From Terrihalobacillus insolitus (lineage in GTDB: Bacteria; Bacillota; Bacilli; Bacillales; Amphibacillaceae), in NCBI RefSeq assembly GCF_028416575.1, contig NZ_JAMQKB010000003.1:1-64000 (forward strand): a stretch of DNA of 64,000 nucleotides, written 5' to 3'. The notes below the pieces were generated by a model. It searched no databases. It saw nothing but the letters and a program-made list of their open reading frames with translations, and was not told the origin of the DNA. Made by a program: the position numbers and the translations under genes. Of this stretch, positions 38,582 through 49,407 are shown piece after piece (the stretch's first letter is position 1; each line of letters opens with the position of its first letter).

Positions 38582-38645
38582 ATTCACAACAAAAATAGCA
38601 GAAGCTAATTCTACTACGAATTGCCCTGCTATTTTTGTTGTGAAT
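38582..38645. terminator. 19-bp perfect inverted repeat downstream of pheA
   Basis: ATTCACAACAAAAATAGCA and its exact inverse TGCTATTTTTGTTGTGAAT flank a 26-base loop that itself contains AATTC/GAATT. It lies 80 bases past the pheA stop. It may be the terminator of the obgE-pheB-pheA transcript, or a small palindromic element; the T content is inside the stem rather than after it. Confidence 0.6.
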
Positions 38646-38724
38646 CTTTCTGTGATTTGCATTGTTTTCCTCTTATTTGCACCTCAAAAGAAAACCCGTT
38701 ACTATAAAAAGAGATTGTCTTGTC

Positions 38725-39588
38725 TTAAGATGGGTTAACATGATAGGTTGGATAAGTTCCGAGTATTTCCACCTTACACCCTAGTGCCTCCATCTCCGCC
38801 TGTACCCCTGGAAAGAGAACATGATCATAAGGTTGATTCACATCAATAATGAAAAAATAATTACCAAGTCCCGTTTTCATTGGCCGCGATTCAATTTTAG
38901 AAAGGTTCATTTTTCTCCAGGCAAATGCCGAAAGCACTTGATGCAACGCACCTGCATAATCGCTAGGCAATGTAATCATTAATGATGTTTTGTACGCTTC
39001 TTCGGGTAAAGTTACGCTAATTGGTTCTGTTCTTTTCGATAGTACTGCAAAGCGAGTATGATTATTAGCGTAATCATGAATACTTTCCTCATAAATGTTT
39101 AAGTCATATGTTTTTGCTGCGAGGTGGTTACCAATTGCTGCAATATTAGCAGACGAGGCGGCAACCACTTCGGCAGCTCTTCCTGTTGATGATTCAAAGT
39201 GGATTCCCGCATTGGGCATGTTTTTGTGTATGTATTGGTGACATTGCGCAATCGCATGACTATGCGAATGAATCTGTTCAATGTCTTCTAACGTACCCGT
39301 AAAATCCTTTCGAACTAATAAATGCTGCTTAATTGGTACTACAATTTCTGCAACAATTGGTAGTCTAACTTGGTGTATTAAATAATCGATCGTTAAATGA
39401 ACCGTTCCTTCAATTGCATTTTCAAGTGGAACCACTCCAATTTGAATTTCATCGGCAGCAACAGCATCAATACACTCAGGTATCGTACTAAAGCTGCGTT
39501 TGTCTCCTCCATTAAATAGTCCATCAACCGCCATTTTTGTGAATGTTCCTTTTGGACCTAAATATCCTATTGTTTTTGTTTGTGACAC
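38725..39588 (-). CDS. pheA: prephenate dehydratase
   Basis: PheA converts prephenate to phenylpyruvate in phenylalanine synthesis. The 287-residue protein has GYLGPKGTFT, the VVPLENAIEGTV segment, the catalytic NHTRFAVLSK and a C-terminal ACT domain with ESRPMKTGLGNYFFIID, the Phe-binding motif for feedback control. GTG 39588 follows GGGGGAAGTG. It is the last gene after obgE and pheB, as in B. subtilis. Confidence 0.96.
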   Translation of the reverse strand: MSQTKTIGYLGPKGTFTKMAVDGLFNGGDKRSFSTIPECIDAVAADEIQIGVVPLENAIEGTVHLTIDYLIHQVRLPIVAEIVVPIKQHLLVRKDFTGTLEDIEQIHSHSHAIAQCHQYIHKNMPNAGIHFESSTGRAAEVVAASSANIAAIGNHLAAKTYDLNIYEESIHDYANNHTRFAVLSKRTEPISVTLPEEAYKTSLMITLPSDYAGALHQVLSAFAWRKMNLSKIESRPMKTGLGNYFFIIDVNQPYDHVLFPGVQAEMEALGCKVEILGTYPTYHVNPS

Positions 39589-39606
39589 GCTGTCACTTCC
39601 CCCTAT

Positions 39607-40056
39607 CTATGCACCTGAACTTAATATTTCTACTCGATCAACAAAGTCTAATCGTTTTAGTTGCTGAATTAATAACTCAATGTCTTGCTTCATGGCAGAG
39701 GTGTTGAGAGAAATGGTCACATTCGCTTTTCCATGAAGTGGAATGGTTTGGTGTATCGTTAAAATATTTCCTCCTGCCTTAGCCACAATAGCTAGCAAAT
39801 TGGATAGTGTACCTGATCGATCCTCTAAATGAAAAAATAAAGTGATGATCCTTTCCTTTACCATCGCTTGAAAAGGGAAAACCGCATCACGGTATTTATA
39901 AAAAGCACTTCTTGATAAGTCAACTTGCTTTACCGCATCATAGACCGAATTCACCTTCCCTCTTTCAATTAAAGCTTTAACCTCTATCGTTTTTTTCATC
40001 GCTTCAGGCAAAATATCGGATCGAACCAAATAAAATTTGTCCTCTTCATAGACCAT
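39607..40056 (-). CDS. pheB: ACT-domain protein PheB
   Basis: This 149-residue protein has an N-terminal region with a helix-turn-helix-like part ([25 protein letters not shown]) and a C-terminal ACT domain ([31 protein letters not shown]). B. subtilis PheB is 147 residues and lies between obg and pheA. I use ATG 40056 after GGGGGATGGGG; the longer frame overlaps obgE. It was once called a chorismate mutase, which the sequence does not support; a regulatory role is more likely. Confidence 0.9.
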   Translation of the reverse strand: MVYEEDKFYLVRSDILPEAMKKTIEVKALIERGKVNSVYDAVKQVDLSRSAFYKYRDAVFPFQAMVKERIITLFFHLEDRSGTLSNLLAIVAKAGGNILTIHQTIPLHGKANVTISLNTSAMKQDIELLIQQLKRLDFVDRVEILSSGA

Positions 40057-40096
40057 CACCCCATCCCCCTCTCCATAATCTTTTTGCACTTCCTCT

Positions 40097-41927
<1,831 letters not shown>

Positions 41928-42011
41928 AATCTGTCACCCCTTTTGAAAATTATAACAAAAATTTTGCAAGAATTCTTGTAGAACATAGAAGCCAGACAAA
42001 TCACAAAAAGA

Positions 42012-42047
42012 AAAAGATCCTAACCATACATATGGCTAGGATCTTAA
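42012..42047 (-). terminator. terminator after rpmA
   Basis: AAGATCCTA(A)CCAT pairs with ATGG(C)TAGGATCTT across a short loop, and a T-rich run follows on the minus strand. It separates the rplU-prp-rpmA operon from spo0B. Confidence 0.88.
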
Positions 42048-42057
42048 ATAAGTTGGC

Positions 42058-42348
42058 TTATGCCTCCTGAGCTTTCGGGTATACGCTCACCTTTTTACGG
42101 TCACGGCCGTAACGCTCAAATTTCACAACACCATCTACTTTTGCGAAAAGGGTGTCATCACCACCACGGCCAACGTTATTTCCAGGATAAATCTTTGTAC
42201 CGCGTTGACGATATAAAATCGATCCACCAGATACAAGCTGTCCATCAGCACGTTTCGCACCTAAACGCTTTGCTTCTGAGTCACGACCGTTTCTAGTACT
42301 ACCTTGACCTTTTTTTGTAGAGAAAAATTGTAAATCTAGACGTAGCAT
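42058..42348 (-). CDS. rpmA: 50S ribosomal protein L27 with cleavable N-terminal extension
   Basis: The 96-residue protein begins [25 protein letters not shown] by family pattern. Firmicute L27 carries a nine-residue extension cut after LxLQFF by the protease Prp, whose gene lies directly upstream. The remaining N-terminus reaches the peptidyl transferase centre. [13 protein letters not shown] is the L27 signature. ATG 42348 follows AAGGAGGTGC-type sequence. Confidence 0.97.
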   Translation of the reverse strand: MLRLDLQFFSTKKGQGSTRNGRDSEAKRLGAKRADGQLVSGGSILYRQRGTKIYPGNNVGRGGDDTLFAKVDGVVKFERYGRDRKKVSVYPKAQEA

Positions 42349-42363
42349 TTCGATTGCACCTCC

Positions 42364-42696
42364 TTATTTTTCAGAGATGGAAATATATTGACCATAATCA
42401 CGTTCAATTGTTTGAAGGGATACCATCATACCCTCTAGCAGCCATTCTGCTTTTGAACGAATGTCATCTGTAATGTGTTCGGGTAATTCCATGCGTAAGT
42501 AGCCGCCTTCATTACCTGCCTGGTTAATGATTGGTTCGAATTGGCACAGCTTGATCACAGCATTGATTCCACCAAAGGACACTGCCGATACCCCAGCACA
42601 TACTAGATCATGCCCCGCTGGTCCACTACTTGCATGACCGCTTAGCTCGAACGCATACATTTTTCCACTTTTACGATAAGCCGTTACCTTAATCAC
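42364..42696 (-). CDS. prp: L27-processing cysteine protease Prp
   Basis: This 110-residue protein has the catalytic pair of the Prp (YsxB) family: His21 in SGHASSGPAG and Cys33 in HDLVCAGVSAVS. It cleaves the N-terminal extension from L27. GTG 42696 is preceded by TAGGGCT at 8 bases and matches the family start (IKVT). The longer frame overlaps rplU. It lies between rplU and rpmA as usual. Confidence 0.93.
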   Translation of the reverse strand: MIKVTAYRKSGKMYAFELSGHASSGPAGHDLVCAGVSAVSFGGINAVIKLCQFEPIINQAGNEGGYLRMELPEHITDDIRSKAEWLLEGMMVSLQTIERDYGQYISISEK

Positions 42697-42706
42697 TTTT
42701 ATAGCC

Positions 42707-43015
42707 CTACGCGTTGATTTTCTCAATCGTAAGCTTCGTGTATGGCTGACGGTGACCTTGTTTACGCTTGTAATTCTTCTTTGGCTTATACTTGAATACG
42801 GTGATTTTCTTCTGACGGCCTTGTTTTTCAACCTTGGCTGTCACAGAAGCACCATCAACGTAAGGGGAACCGACTTTAACATCGTCACCACCAACTACAA
42901 GTACTTTATCAATAGTGACCGAGTTACCTGTTTCCGCATCGACCTTTTCCACGTAGATCGCTTGTCCCTCTTCCACTTTCACTTGCTTACCACCAGTTTC
43001 AATAATAGCGTACAT
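42707..43015 (-). CDS. rplU: 50S ribosomal protein L21
   Basis: L21 is a 102-residue 23S rRNA-binding protein; this one begins [18 protein letters not shown] and has [22 protein letters not shown] 43015 follows GGGAGGTG. It is first gene of rplU-prp-rpmA, with an L21 leader upstream. Confidence 0.98.
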   Translation of the reverse strand: MYAIIETGGKQVKVEEGQAIYVEKVDAETGNSVTIDKVLVVGGDDVKVGSPYVDGASVTAKVEKQGRQKKITVFKYKPKKNYKRKQGHRQPYTKLTIEKINA

Positions 43016-43017
43016 AC

Positions 43018-43120
43018 TGTGTTGCACCTCCCTATAGACTAAGACTCGCCATACAGGTGTCAAAAGACTTTAACTATACCTGTTCTGTGCGGTTGTAGCA
43101 ATCGGTGCTGCTACTCACTA
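43018..43120 (-). promoter_or_regulatory. ribosomal protein L21 leader
   Basis: The minus-strand 5' UTR of rplU (ATTGCTACAACCGCACAG, AACAGGTATAGTT and GACACCTGTATGGCGAG) resembles the conserved Firmicute L21 leader family. AACAGGTAT and ATACCTGTT-type complements (ACACCTGT) form its main stem. It is thought to bind L21 for autogenous control. Confidence 0.75.
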
Positions 43121-43128
43121 TAACGTAT

Positions 43129-43160
43129 AAATGTTACCACATATTAAAAAACCTTGTCAA
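43129..43160 (-). promoter_or_regulatory. candidate sigma-A promoter of rplU-prp-rpmA
   Basis: TTGACA (43160-43155, minus) lies in the last codons of the RNase E/G gene, with TAACAT 18 bases downstream. A second choice for the -10 is the TTATAC a little further on. Confidence 0.45.
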
Positions 43161-44598
43161 TAGGGTAAGAGGTTTCCTTTACTTGTTGTTCTATTACACT
43201 TTGACTCCCAGCATGTTTGACTTGAAAAGAATCTATATACTCATTTTGAATCATGTACACATCAAGTGTCACATCTTTCATGTTGTCTCTAATGTTATGT
43301 AAAAATCGTTCATATACGTTTGGATGTAGCTCAATGATGAGCACCTCGACCTGCTTCATTTGATAGGATACAATTTCTCTCTCAAGTATATATGCTGTCG
43401 TTTCATGTGAGAACGGATGAATGGCGTTTGCCTGACTCCCTAATAAAAGATAGGGTAAATCGGGAGTTTCTCTTTTTCTTGTCATTTCAAGTAATCCAAG
43501 CTTAGTAAATCCATACACTTCCGTTCGAACAGGGTCTTTTGCTAATTCTTGTTCAAGTGTGTATCGAACTTTTTCTCGATCCCCTTCTGTTGACATTCGA
43601 ATAAAATCAATGATAATCATCCCCGAAAGATTTCTTAATCGAATTTGTTTCGCCGCTTCAATCGCAGCATTCATATTTGTTCGAATCATCGTTTGGTTTT
43701 TGGATAAATGCTTTGTAAAAGAGGATGAGTTTACATCGATAACTGTTAACGCCTCTGCTTGATCAATGTGAAGATTCGCCCCACCACTAACCTGTACTTT
43801 TTTTCGAACAAGATATTCGTACAGTTGAGGAATGGTATATGGAAGAAGTGCTTCTGTTTCCTTTTTCCACTTAATCCGTTTGGACAAAACAGGATGTCGT
43901 TTTCTTAAATCATTCGCTAAAGAGCTATCATCAACATAGACTACTTCGATGGAAGAAGGAGAAAATCTTCGCAAGAGTTTATCAGGTATTAAATGGTCTT
44001 CAAATAAGCGAGTAGGTGTAGTAACTTGTTTTGCAACTGACACTATTTGTTGCCATCTTTGTTTCAGTAGTCCATATTCACTCTCGATTTCGGTCAGGGC
44101 AGACTCAGGGGCTGAAGTACGTACTATTGCGCCTTCCTCCCCCTGCTTTATCGCTTTTAACTGATTCACAATAGGCGTACGACTTGTTTCTGGTAATTTT
44201 TTCGATGCTGCAATATAAGCACCGAACGGTAAAAAAACGAGGTTAACACCCGGAATGGTAATGTTTGCTGTTAACATTGCGCCTTTTTCACCAAATGGAT
44301 CCTTTATTATTTGAACGAGGATCTTTTCTCCCTCTGTTATTACATTCTCGATGGAATATGTCGGGTTTTGCCTACCCTTTGGTAACTCCCTTAGCTGCAA
44401 AAAGCCGAGTCGATCTAGCCCTACATCTACAAAAGCGGCTTGTAAACCTTTCTCAATATTTCGGACTCTTCCTACATAAATATTTCCGACTAGACTGTTT
44501 GCAGTAGGTCGGTCAAGAAAAACTTCCCGAATGTCGTTCTGTTCCATAACTACCCCAACTTGTTCGGTAGTTCTAGAATGTATGTACAATGATCGCAT
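43144..44598 (-). CDS. rng: ribonuclease E/G family endoribonuclease
   Basis: This 484-residue protein has an S1 domain (VGNIYVGRVRNIEKGLQAAFVDVG) and the RNase E/G catalytic core, with Asp in LTVIDVNSSSF and IIIDFIRM about 45 residues apart. Its length is like RNase G. The zinc-link pair of RNase E (CxxC) is not evident near RKRETPDLPYLL. ATG 44598 follows AAGGAAG. B. subtilis has no such gene, relying on RNase Y, but some other bacilli do, at this same place. Processing of 5S/16S rRNA or mRNA decay is inferred from the family. Confidence 0.93.
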   Translation of the reverse strand: MRSLYIHSRTTEQVGVVMEQNDIREVFLDRPTANSLVGNIYVGRVRNIEKGLQAAFVDVGLDRLGFLQLRELPKGRQNPTYSIENVITEGEKILVQIIKDPFGEKGAMLTANITIPGVNLVFLPFGAYIAASKKLPETSRTPIVNQLKAIKQGEEGAIVRTSAPESALTEIESEYGLLKQRWQQIVSVAKQVTTPTRLFEDHLIPDKLLRRFSPSSIEVVYVDDSSLANDLRKRHPVLSKRIKWKKETEALLPYTIPQLYEYLVRKKVQVSGGANLHIDQAEALTVIDVNSSSFTKHLSKNQTMIRTNMNAAIEAAKQIRLRNLSGMIIIDFIRMSTEGDREKVRYTLEQELAKDPVRTEVYGFTKLGLLEMTRKRETPDLPYLLLGSQANAIHPFSHETTAYILEREIVSYQMKQVEVLIIELHPNVYERFLHNIRDNMKDVTLDVYMIQNEYIDSFQVKHAGSQSVIEQQVKETSYPIDKVF

Positions 44599-44612
44599 CT
44601 TTATCAACTTCC

Positions 44613-45482
44613 TTAGCCATTTTGGTCAAGCATCTCTCTAGCTGTTATTGTATAGTTTTTATCCATAAAAAAGGTATCTAAGCACTTTTGTTCGTCCATT
44701 GTCCCTTGCTGTTCTTTTGGATCTGAAGATATCTGAATATAATGCCGGTAGTTTCGTCTAAAAAGCGAAAAAATTTGGATTATTGTCGTTTCAGGCTTAA
44801 CAATAATAGGGCTTATTCTGCCGATTTTACAATTGTTCTTATGTCTCTTCATTAAAAATCGTAAAAACACATAATAACGTTGTTTCCATTCTAGACGATT
44901 TTCCCATAATATAAAACTAATAAGTAAAACAGCACTTAATGTAAAGGAAGGATTCATAAAATACAAGATAACTCCGCTAACACAAATAATGATCGAACAT
45001 ACAATCGTTAAACTGTGCGCTTTTCGGTATGGCAAAAGTAGAGATAACCAAAGCAAACACATTTTTCCACCATCTAGTGGCCAAATCGGTAGTAAATTAA
45101 AAATAAGAATCGTTGTATTGTAATCAAATGCAAGATCAAGCAGAGATGGTGGGATAGAGGTAAAAGAAGAAGCAAAAAAAATCAATCCATACATCCAAAT
45201 ATGTTGCATTGGTCCGGCTAGTACAACAAGCAATTCCTCTTTTATCGGTCTACCCCCATGTTCATCCGTATCCATTACGCCACCAAATACCCAGAGCATG
45301 ATCTTGTTCACTCTCCATTTAAAGTGTTTCGCCATAACGAAATGCCCGAGCTCGTGGATAAGAACGATGCTAAAAATAACCATCCATTCCACGAAGGTAC
45401 CTGTTAAAATAGCAATCCCTGTAAATGCCCAAAAAACAGGATGTAGATGAACAGGAGGTAGATGCTTAAGGACGTTCGTCAA
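44613..45482 (-). CDS. spoIVFB: SpoIVFB intramembrane metalloprotease
   Basis: This 289-residue M50 protease processes pro-sigma-K in the mother cell. HELGH (catalytic Glu with zinc His) and the third ligand in NLLPIWPLDGGK are present, with about six membrane segments and a C-terminal CBS-like region. Its start overlaps spoIVFA by 17 bases, the normal coupling. BofC (29.1 kb) and SpoIVFA are its regulators. Confidence 0.95.
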   Translation of the reverse strand: MTNVLKHLPPVHLHPVFWAFTGIAILTGTFVEWMVIFSIVLIHELGHFVMAKHFKWRVNKIMLWVFGGVMDTDEHGGRPIKEELLVVLAGPMQHIWMYGLIFFASSFTSIPPSLLDLAFDYNTTILIFNLLPIWPLDGGKMCLLWLSLLLPYRKAHSLTIVCSIIICVSGVILYFMNPSFTLSAVLLISFILWENRLEWKQRYYVFLRFLMKRHKNNCKIGRISPIIVKPETTIIQIFSLFRRNYRHYIQISSDPKEQQGTMDEQKCLDTFFMDKNYTITAREMLDQNG

Positions 45483-46233
45483 CTTTCATCACCTGAACGG
45501 GATCCAAAAATGTATTGTCTTTTTCAATGGCAAAGTATACTTGTTGAGCATTTTCTTGGGATGGATCAAATTCACCAATTACATCATTCGTTCCGACAAA
45601 CTCGTATTGAAAAACATTAATCGATGTTAAATTACCGTATATACTGTACGTACCGTCCGCATGCTGGATCTTGATCGTTTTACCTGTCTCTCGGTCATTT
45701 CCAGCAAATGTAACCATACCCCCCTTCATGGAAAGAACTTTTGATACGTTTTCTGTTGTAATCATAATTCCTTTTCCATTTGATTGAAACGTTTGGCTAA
45801 CCGTGCCATTCACAGGAAGTGCATTGGCCGTTTCACTGCTTTGGTCTTTTTTTTGAGGTGTTAAGGCTAATGGATAACCAAATTTGTTCTGATACCATTG
45901 GTTAACACTAGCGAACGGGAATTCCTCTGTAAGCATTTGTGATGTAAGTTGTTTAGGCTTGTCCGACCAACTAACGTCGATACGATAAAGAATTGCTACA
46001 CCAAAAAATAATATCGCTGCCATAATGGTTTTCGTAAAGAAAGATGTAACAAAAGTATCTCTCATCCTTCCATTCTCTTCTGTCCCTTGTGCAAAAGGAA
46101 AATAACCGTGTTTCTCTTCATCCTGTAGAAAGGTAGGGCGAAAAGATGTACCACTCTTGGCTTTTGGGTCGATCTGTTTCATTTTTTTTCTTCTTGCAAT
46201 GCTTTTTCTGACTTGACTGACCTCTTTTTTCAT
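45466..46233 (-). CDS. spoIVFA: SpoIVFA, membrane scaffold and inhibitor of SpoIVFB
   Basis: This 255-residue single-pass protein has a basic cytoplasmic N-terminus (SIARRKKMKQ), a membrane segment (residues 67-84, KTIMAAILFFGVAILY) and an extracytoplasmic M23/LytM-like domain (FQSNGKGIMITT...VTFAGNDRETGKTIKIQHADGTYSIYGNL). The zinc ligands of active M23 enzymes are missing, as in B. subtilis SpoIVFA. ATG 46233 follows AAGGAAAGGGA. It holds SpoIVFB inactive until SpoIVB cleaves it. Confidence 0.92.
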   Translation of the reverse strand: MKKEVSQVRKSIARRKKMKQIDPKAKSGTSFRPTFLQDEEKHGYFPFAQGTEENGRMRDTFVTSFFTKTIMAAILFFGVAILYRIDVSWSDKPKQLTSQMLTEEFPFASVNQWYQNKFGYPLALTPQKKDQSSETANALPVNGTVSQTFQSNGKGIMITTENVSKVLSMKGGMVTFAGNDRETGKTIKIQHADGTYSIYGNLTSINVFQYEFVGTNDVIGEFDPSQENAQQVYFAIEKDNTFLDPVQVMKVDERP

Positions 46234-46393
46234 ATACAGTTCCCTTTCCTTCACGTCATATTTGTACAAGTCTATGAAAAAAGGTAAAGAGATATGCAAG
46301 AAGTAGGTTATTGGTGTTATTGAGTTTTGAGAGGATGTTCATTAAATTGGAGAAACTGCGCATAACAATAGACTTTGAAAATAGTCATCATGC

Positions 46394-46428
46394 AAAAACC
46401 CCTTGTCTAAAGCGACAAGAGGTTTTTC
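46394..46428 (-). terminator. terminator after minD
   Basis: The stem AAAAACC(C)CTTGTC/GACAAG(A)GGTTTTT with a 7-base loop lies just past the minD stop on the minus strand and ends the mre-min transcript. Confidence 0.88.
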
Positions 46429-46449
46429 AAAAAAGAGATTCTAGTTAAC

Positions 46450-47247
46450 CTAAGAACGCATTCCAAAAAACTTTTTCATTTTTGAAAACATGCCTTTTTC
46501 GTCTTCTAAAGATAACAATGGTACGGATTCTCCTAATATTCTTCGCGCAATGTTCCGGTAAGCAATGGAAGCTTTCGTGTTTGGCTGGAATGCAACGGGT
46601 TCACCGTGATTCGAAGCTTTGATAACCTCATCATCATCGGCCACAATCCCTAGAAGGTCAATAGACAAAATCTGGACAATTTCATCGACATCAAGCATAT
46701 CCCCGTTTTTCACCATGTGATTCCGAATTCGATTCACGATTAAGTGTGGTGGCTCAATGTCCTCTTTCTCTAACAATCCAATAATCCTATCAGCATCCCG
46801 AACACTTGACTTCTCGGGTGTGGTTACAACGATTGCTTTATCAGCTCCAGCAACCGCATTTTTATAGCCTTGCTCAATACCAGCAGGACAGTCTATTAAA
46901 ATATAATCATAGTCTTGCTTCAGATTGTCTACTATATCCTCCATGCCTTCAGGTGTTAAGTCCGATTTGTCACTTGTCTGTGCTGCTGGAAGGAGGAACA
47001 GGCATTCAAAACGTTTGTCCTTTATCAATGCTTGATTTAATTTACACTTTCCTTTCATCACATCTACAATATCGTAGATGATACGATTTTCTAGACCCAT
47101 CACAACATCTAAATTACGAAGACCAATGTCCGTGTCAATTAAGCAGACCTTTTTTTCCATTAATGCAAGCGCAGTTCCTAAATTAGCAGTAGTGGTAGTC
47201 TTGCCTACACCACCTTTTCCAGAAGTAATTACGATCGCTTCACCCAT
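46450..47247 (-). CDS. minD: septum site-determining ATPase MinD
   Basis: MinD is a membrane-binding ATPase that recruits MinC to block division near the poles. The 265-residue protein has the deviant Walker [11 protein letters not shown] (residues 10-19), [12 protein letters not shown] and a C-terminal amphipathic helix ([11 protein letters not shown]) that binds membrane. ATG 47247 follows AAAGGAG and overlaps the minC end by 8 bases. Confidence 0.97.
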   Translation of the reverse strand: MGEAIVITSGKGGVGKTTTTANLGTALALMEKKVCLIDTDIGLRNLDVVMGLENRIIYDIVDVMKGKCKLNQALIKDKRFECLFLLPAAQTSDKSDLTPEGMEDIVDNLKQDYDYILIDCPAGIEQGYKNAVAGADKAIVVTTPEKSSVRDADRIIGLLEKEDIEPPHLIVNRIRNHMVKNGDMLDVDEIVQILSIDLLGIVADDDEVIKASNHGEPVAFQPNTKASIAYRNIARRILGESVPLLSLEDEKGMFSKMKKFFGMRS

Positions 47248-47926
47248 TTAACATTCTCCTTTCAAATCCGCTTAAATCTGGTCGCTTATGCATAAGAACC
47301 TGAAGACGATCAATCACAATCTTTGCTCTCGTCTCGTCCACTAAACCACATTCCATATAAACTCCGTCAGATTCATAGTCAGGTGATCTACTTATATAGT
47401 CCGCAATTCTTAATTGACTCGGTCTCATGTAGGAGGCCACAATCACGGCCTCGCGATTCCCATTGACCCCTGCATGTGCTACTCCTAGTAAACTCCCTAT
47501 AACAAAAATATTTCCCTTCGCCACAACTTTGCCACCAGGATTAACATCGCCAATTAATAACAAATCACCTTTTACTTCGACCACTTGACCTGAACGCACG
47601 ATACGATTGATCGCTTTAATTTCACTATCTTCCTTCCACTCTAATGCTTTTTTCTTGGGAACTACATTGGAATGAATGGATTGAACCACTAACTTTTTTT
47701 TATTTCTTATCAGGTCTCGAAGCTGTTCCTCTTGTTCTTTATGTAAATAACGGTTACCCAGTTGGATCATAACCGTTATCATCGGCTCATCTTCATCTAA
47801 ATAATTTGTAGAGAGCTTGTCCTCTAATTCTTTTAACAATTCGTCAAAAGAGCACGAGTCATCTAAATGTAGAGTAAGACCATCTCGAGTCCCTTTTATC
47901 GTTACTACTTGCTTGTTGCCTATCAC
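47240..47926 (-). CDS. minC: septum site-determining protein MinC
   Basis: MinC inhibits FtsZ assembly. The 228-residue protein has a variable N-domain and a C-terminal beta-helix with [44 protein letters not shown] in the expected place. GTG 47926 follows GAGGTGA. It is in the order mreB-mreC-mreD-minC-minD. Confidence 0.95.
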   Translation of the reverse strand: MIGNKQVVTIKGTRDGLTLHLDDSCSFDELLKELEDKLSTNYLDEDEPMITVMIQLGNRYLHKEQEEQLRDLIRNKKKLVVQSIHSNVVPKKKALEWKEDSEIKAINRIVRSGQVVEVKGDLLLIGDVNPGGKVVAKGNIFVIGSLLGVAHAGVNGNREAVIVASYMRPSQLRIADYISRSPDYESDGVYMECGLVDETRAKIVIDRLQVLMHKRPDLSGFERRMLNG

Positions 47927-47974
47927 GATAGGTTCACCTCAAACTATTATTTTGACCCTTTGGATAGATAGTAT

Positions 47975-48514
47975 TTATACTATCTTCTTTTTGTTTAATT
48001 GTAATTCTGACCACTGTTCTAATTTTCCTTTAAATAAAGGATAAATAACGATTAGAAAAAGTAGATTTGCCACCACAGTCGGAATAAGTCGTGACATCGC
48101 ATAATCCTGCCACGTAACATCCGCGATACCAATGAAGTTATAGGTAACGTATAAACCGACATCCGCTAAAGTTACACCTAATGCCACAAGCAACAGAGCA
48201 ATAAACAGGTTGGAATGAAGTACTAATTTTAATCCATGAATAAAATAATTCACAACACCATAAAAAAACATATATACACCTAAGACATCGGTATACACTA
48301 CATCAATAATAAACCCAAAAATAACACCATATAAAACGGCATAGAATGTATGATCAAGATCATAGAAAATAGTGATCATAATGGAAAATACTAAAACCCA
48401 ATGTGGAATAATATACAATTTCCCATTGATTAAATCCCTCGGCAAGATCTCAGGGGCTACCCCCTCAAGAACGAGGAAAAGTAACAATAGAAGTGGAAGA
48501 AAAAAACGCTTCAT
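47975..48514 (-). CDS. mreD: rod-shape determining protein MreD
   Basis: This 179-residue membrane protein has five or six helices and the YTDVLGVYMFFYGVVNY region of MreD. It works with MreC and MreB in the elongasome. The start overlaps the mreC stop by 4 bases (ATGA). Confidence 0.92.
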   Translation of the reverse strand: MKRFFLPLLLLLFLVLEGVAPEILPRDLINGKLYIIPHWVLVFSIMITIFYDLDHTFYAVLYGVIFGFIIDVVYTDVLGVYMFFYGVVNYFIHGLKLVLHSNLFIALLLVALGVTLADVGLYVTYNFIGIADVTWQDYAMSRLIPTVVANLLFLIVIYPLFKGKLEQWSELQLNKKKIV

Positions 48515-49395
48515 TGTTCACCCTCCTCATCCACTTCAAGATCCTCCTCTGGCTGTTCCGAAAGTCTTTTGACCACAATAACATGGTCTACATCATAAAG
48601 GTCGGCAGCTGATGTAACATACGCTGTTTGAGTAAGTCCATATTGTCCAGGTGATACTTCTTCGACTGTGCCAATAACTAGATTTTCTGGAAATATGCCA
48701 CCTAATCCAGAAGATACGACCGAATCACCTACTTCGATTGACGTGTCTTGTATACCTTCTAAAATAAGCGTCTCTTTTTCTTTGTCAAAGCCACTGATCA
48801 AACCTGGTTGTCCTTTTTCATCTCCCTCTTGCCCATATACCGTCACAGAAATTCTGTTTAAACGATCAAATCCACTTAGAAGCTGGACAGTTGAAGTGAA
48901 TTTAGAAGTACTATTCACTTTCCCAATCATTCCCTCACCGGTTATGACAGCCATATTGGGTTGGACACCATCCTGCATTCCTTTATTTATTGTAACCTGT
49001 TCAAACCAGCGCTCTGGGCTCTGGGCAATTACGGAAGCCTGAATGGACTGATAATCGGTAAGTGCTTCTGTTTTATTTAAAACACTTCGGAGTTCCTGAT
49101 TATCTTCTTTCAGTTTTTGAACATCGACTAAAAGATTTTTATATTGCTCTAAACGGTCTTTCAACAAACGATTTTCTTCGTACGTATTTTTAATATCTTC
49201 TATGTTTGCAAAAATATCTGTTGTATACTTTACAGGTTTATAAACAACACTTTGCAACCAACCGACGGAATCATTTAGGAACTGCTCAGCGGTTGAGAGT
49301 TCCTGTCTGTCACGACTCGAAAAACCAATGAATGCGACAAGAACAATAATTCCAATCAAAATAACAAACAAACGTTTTCTTCTGAAAAATGGCAT
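48511..49395 (-). CDS. mreC: rod-shape determining protein MreC
   Basis: This 294-residue protein has one membrane segment (residues 8-25), a coiled coil (NTYEENRLLKDRLEQYKNL) and the beta domain with RWFEQVTINKGMQDGV and SGLGGIFPENLVIGTV. An acidic tail ends the protein. It connects MreB filaments to the cell-wall synthases. Confidence 0.95.
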   Translation of the reverse strand: MPFFRRKRLFVILIGIIVLVAFIGFSSRDRQELSTAEQFLNDSVGWLQSVVYKPVKYTTDIFANIEDIKNTYEENRLLKDRLEQYKNLLVDVQKLKEDNQELRSVLNKTEALTDYQSIQASVIAQSPERWFEQVTINKGMQDGVQPNMAVITGEGMIGKVNSTSKFTSTVQLLSGFDRLNRISVTVYGQEGDEKGQPGLISGFDKEKETLILEGIQDTSIEVGDSVVSSGLGGIFPENLVIGTVEEVSPGQYGLTQTAYVTSAADLYDVDHVIVVKRLSEQPEEDLEVDEEGEQ

Positions 49396-49407
49396 TTAAA
49401 CACCTAC

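Noticed and set aside
46326..46350. Another end of the miniature element (GAGAGGATGTTCA)
   Set aside because: Only about 12 bases match and the CAAAAAGTC core is missing.
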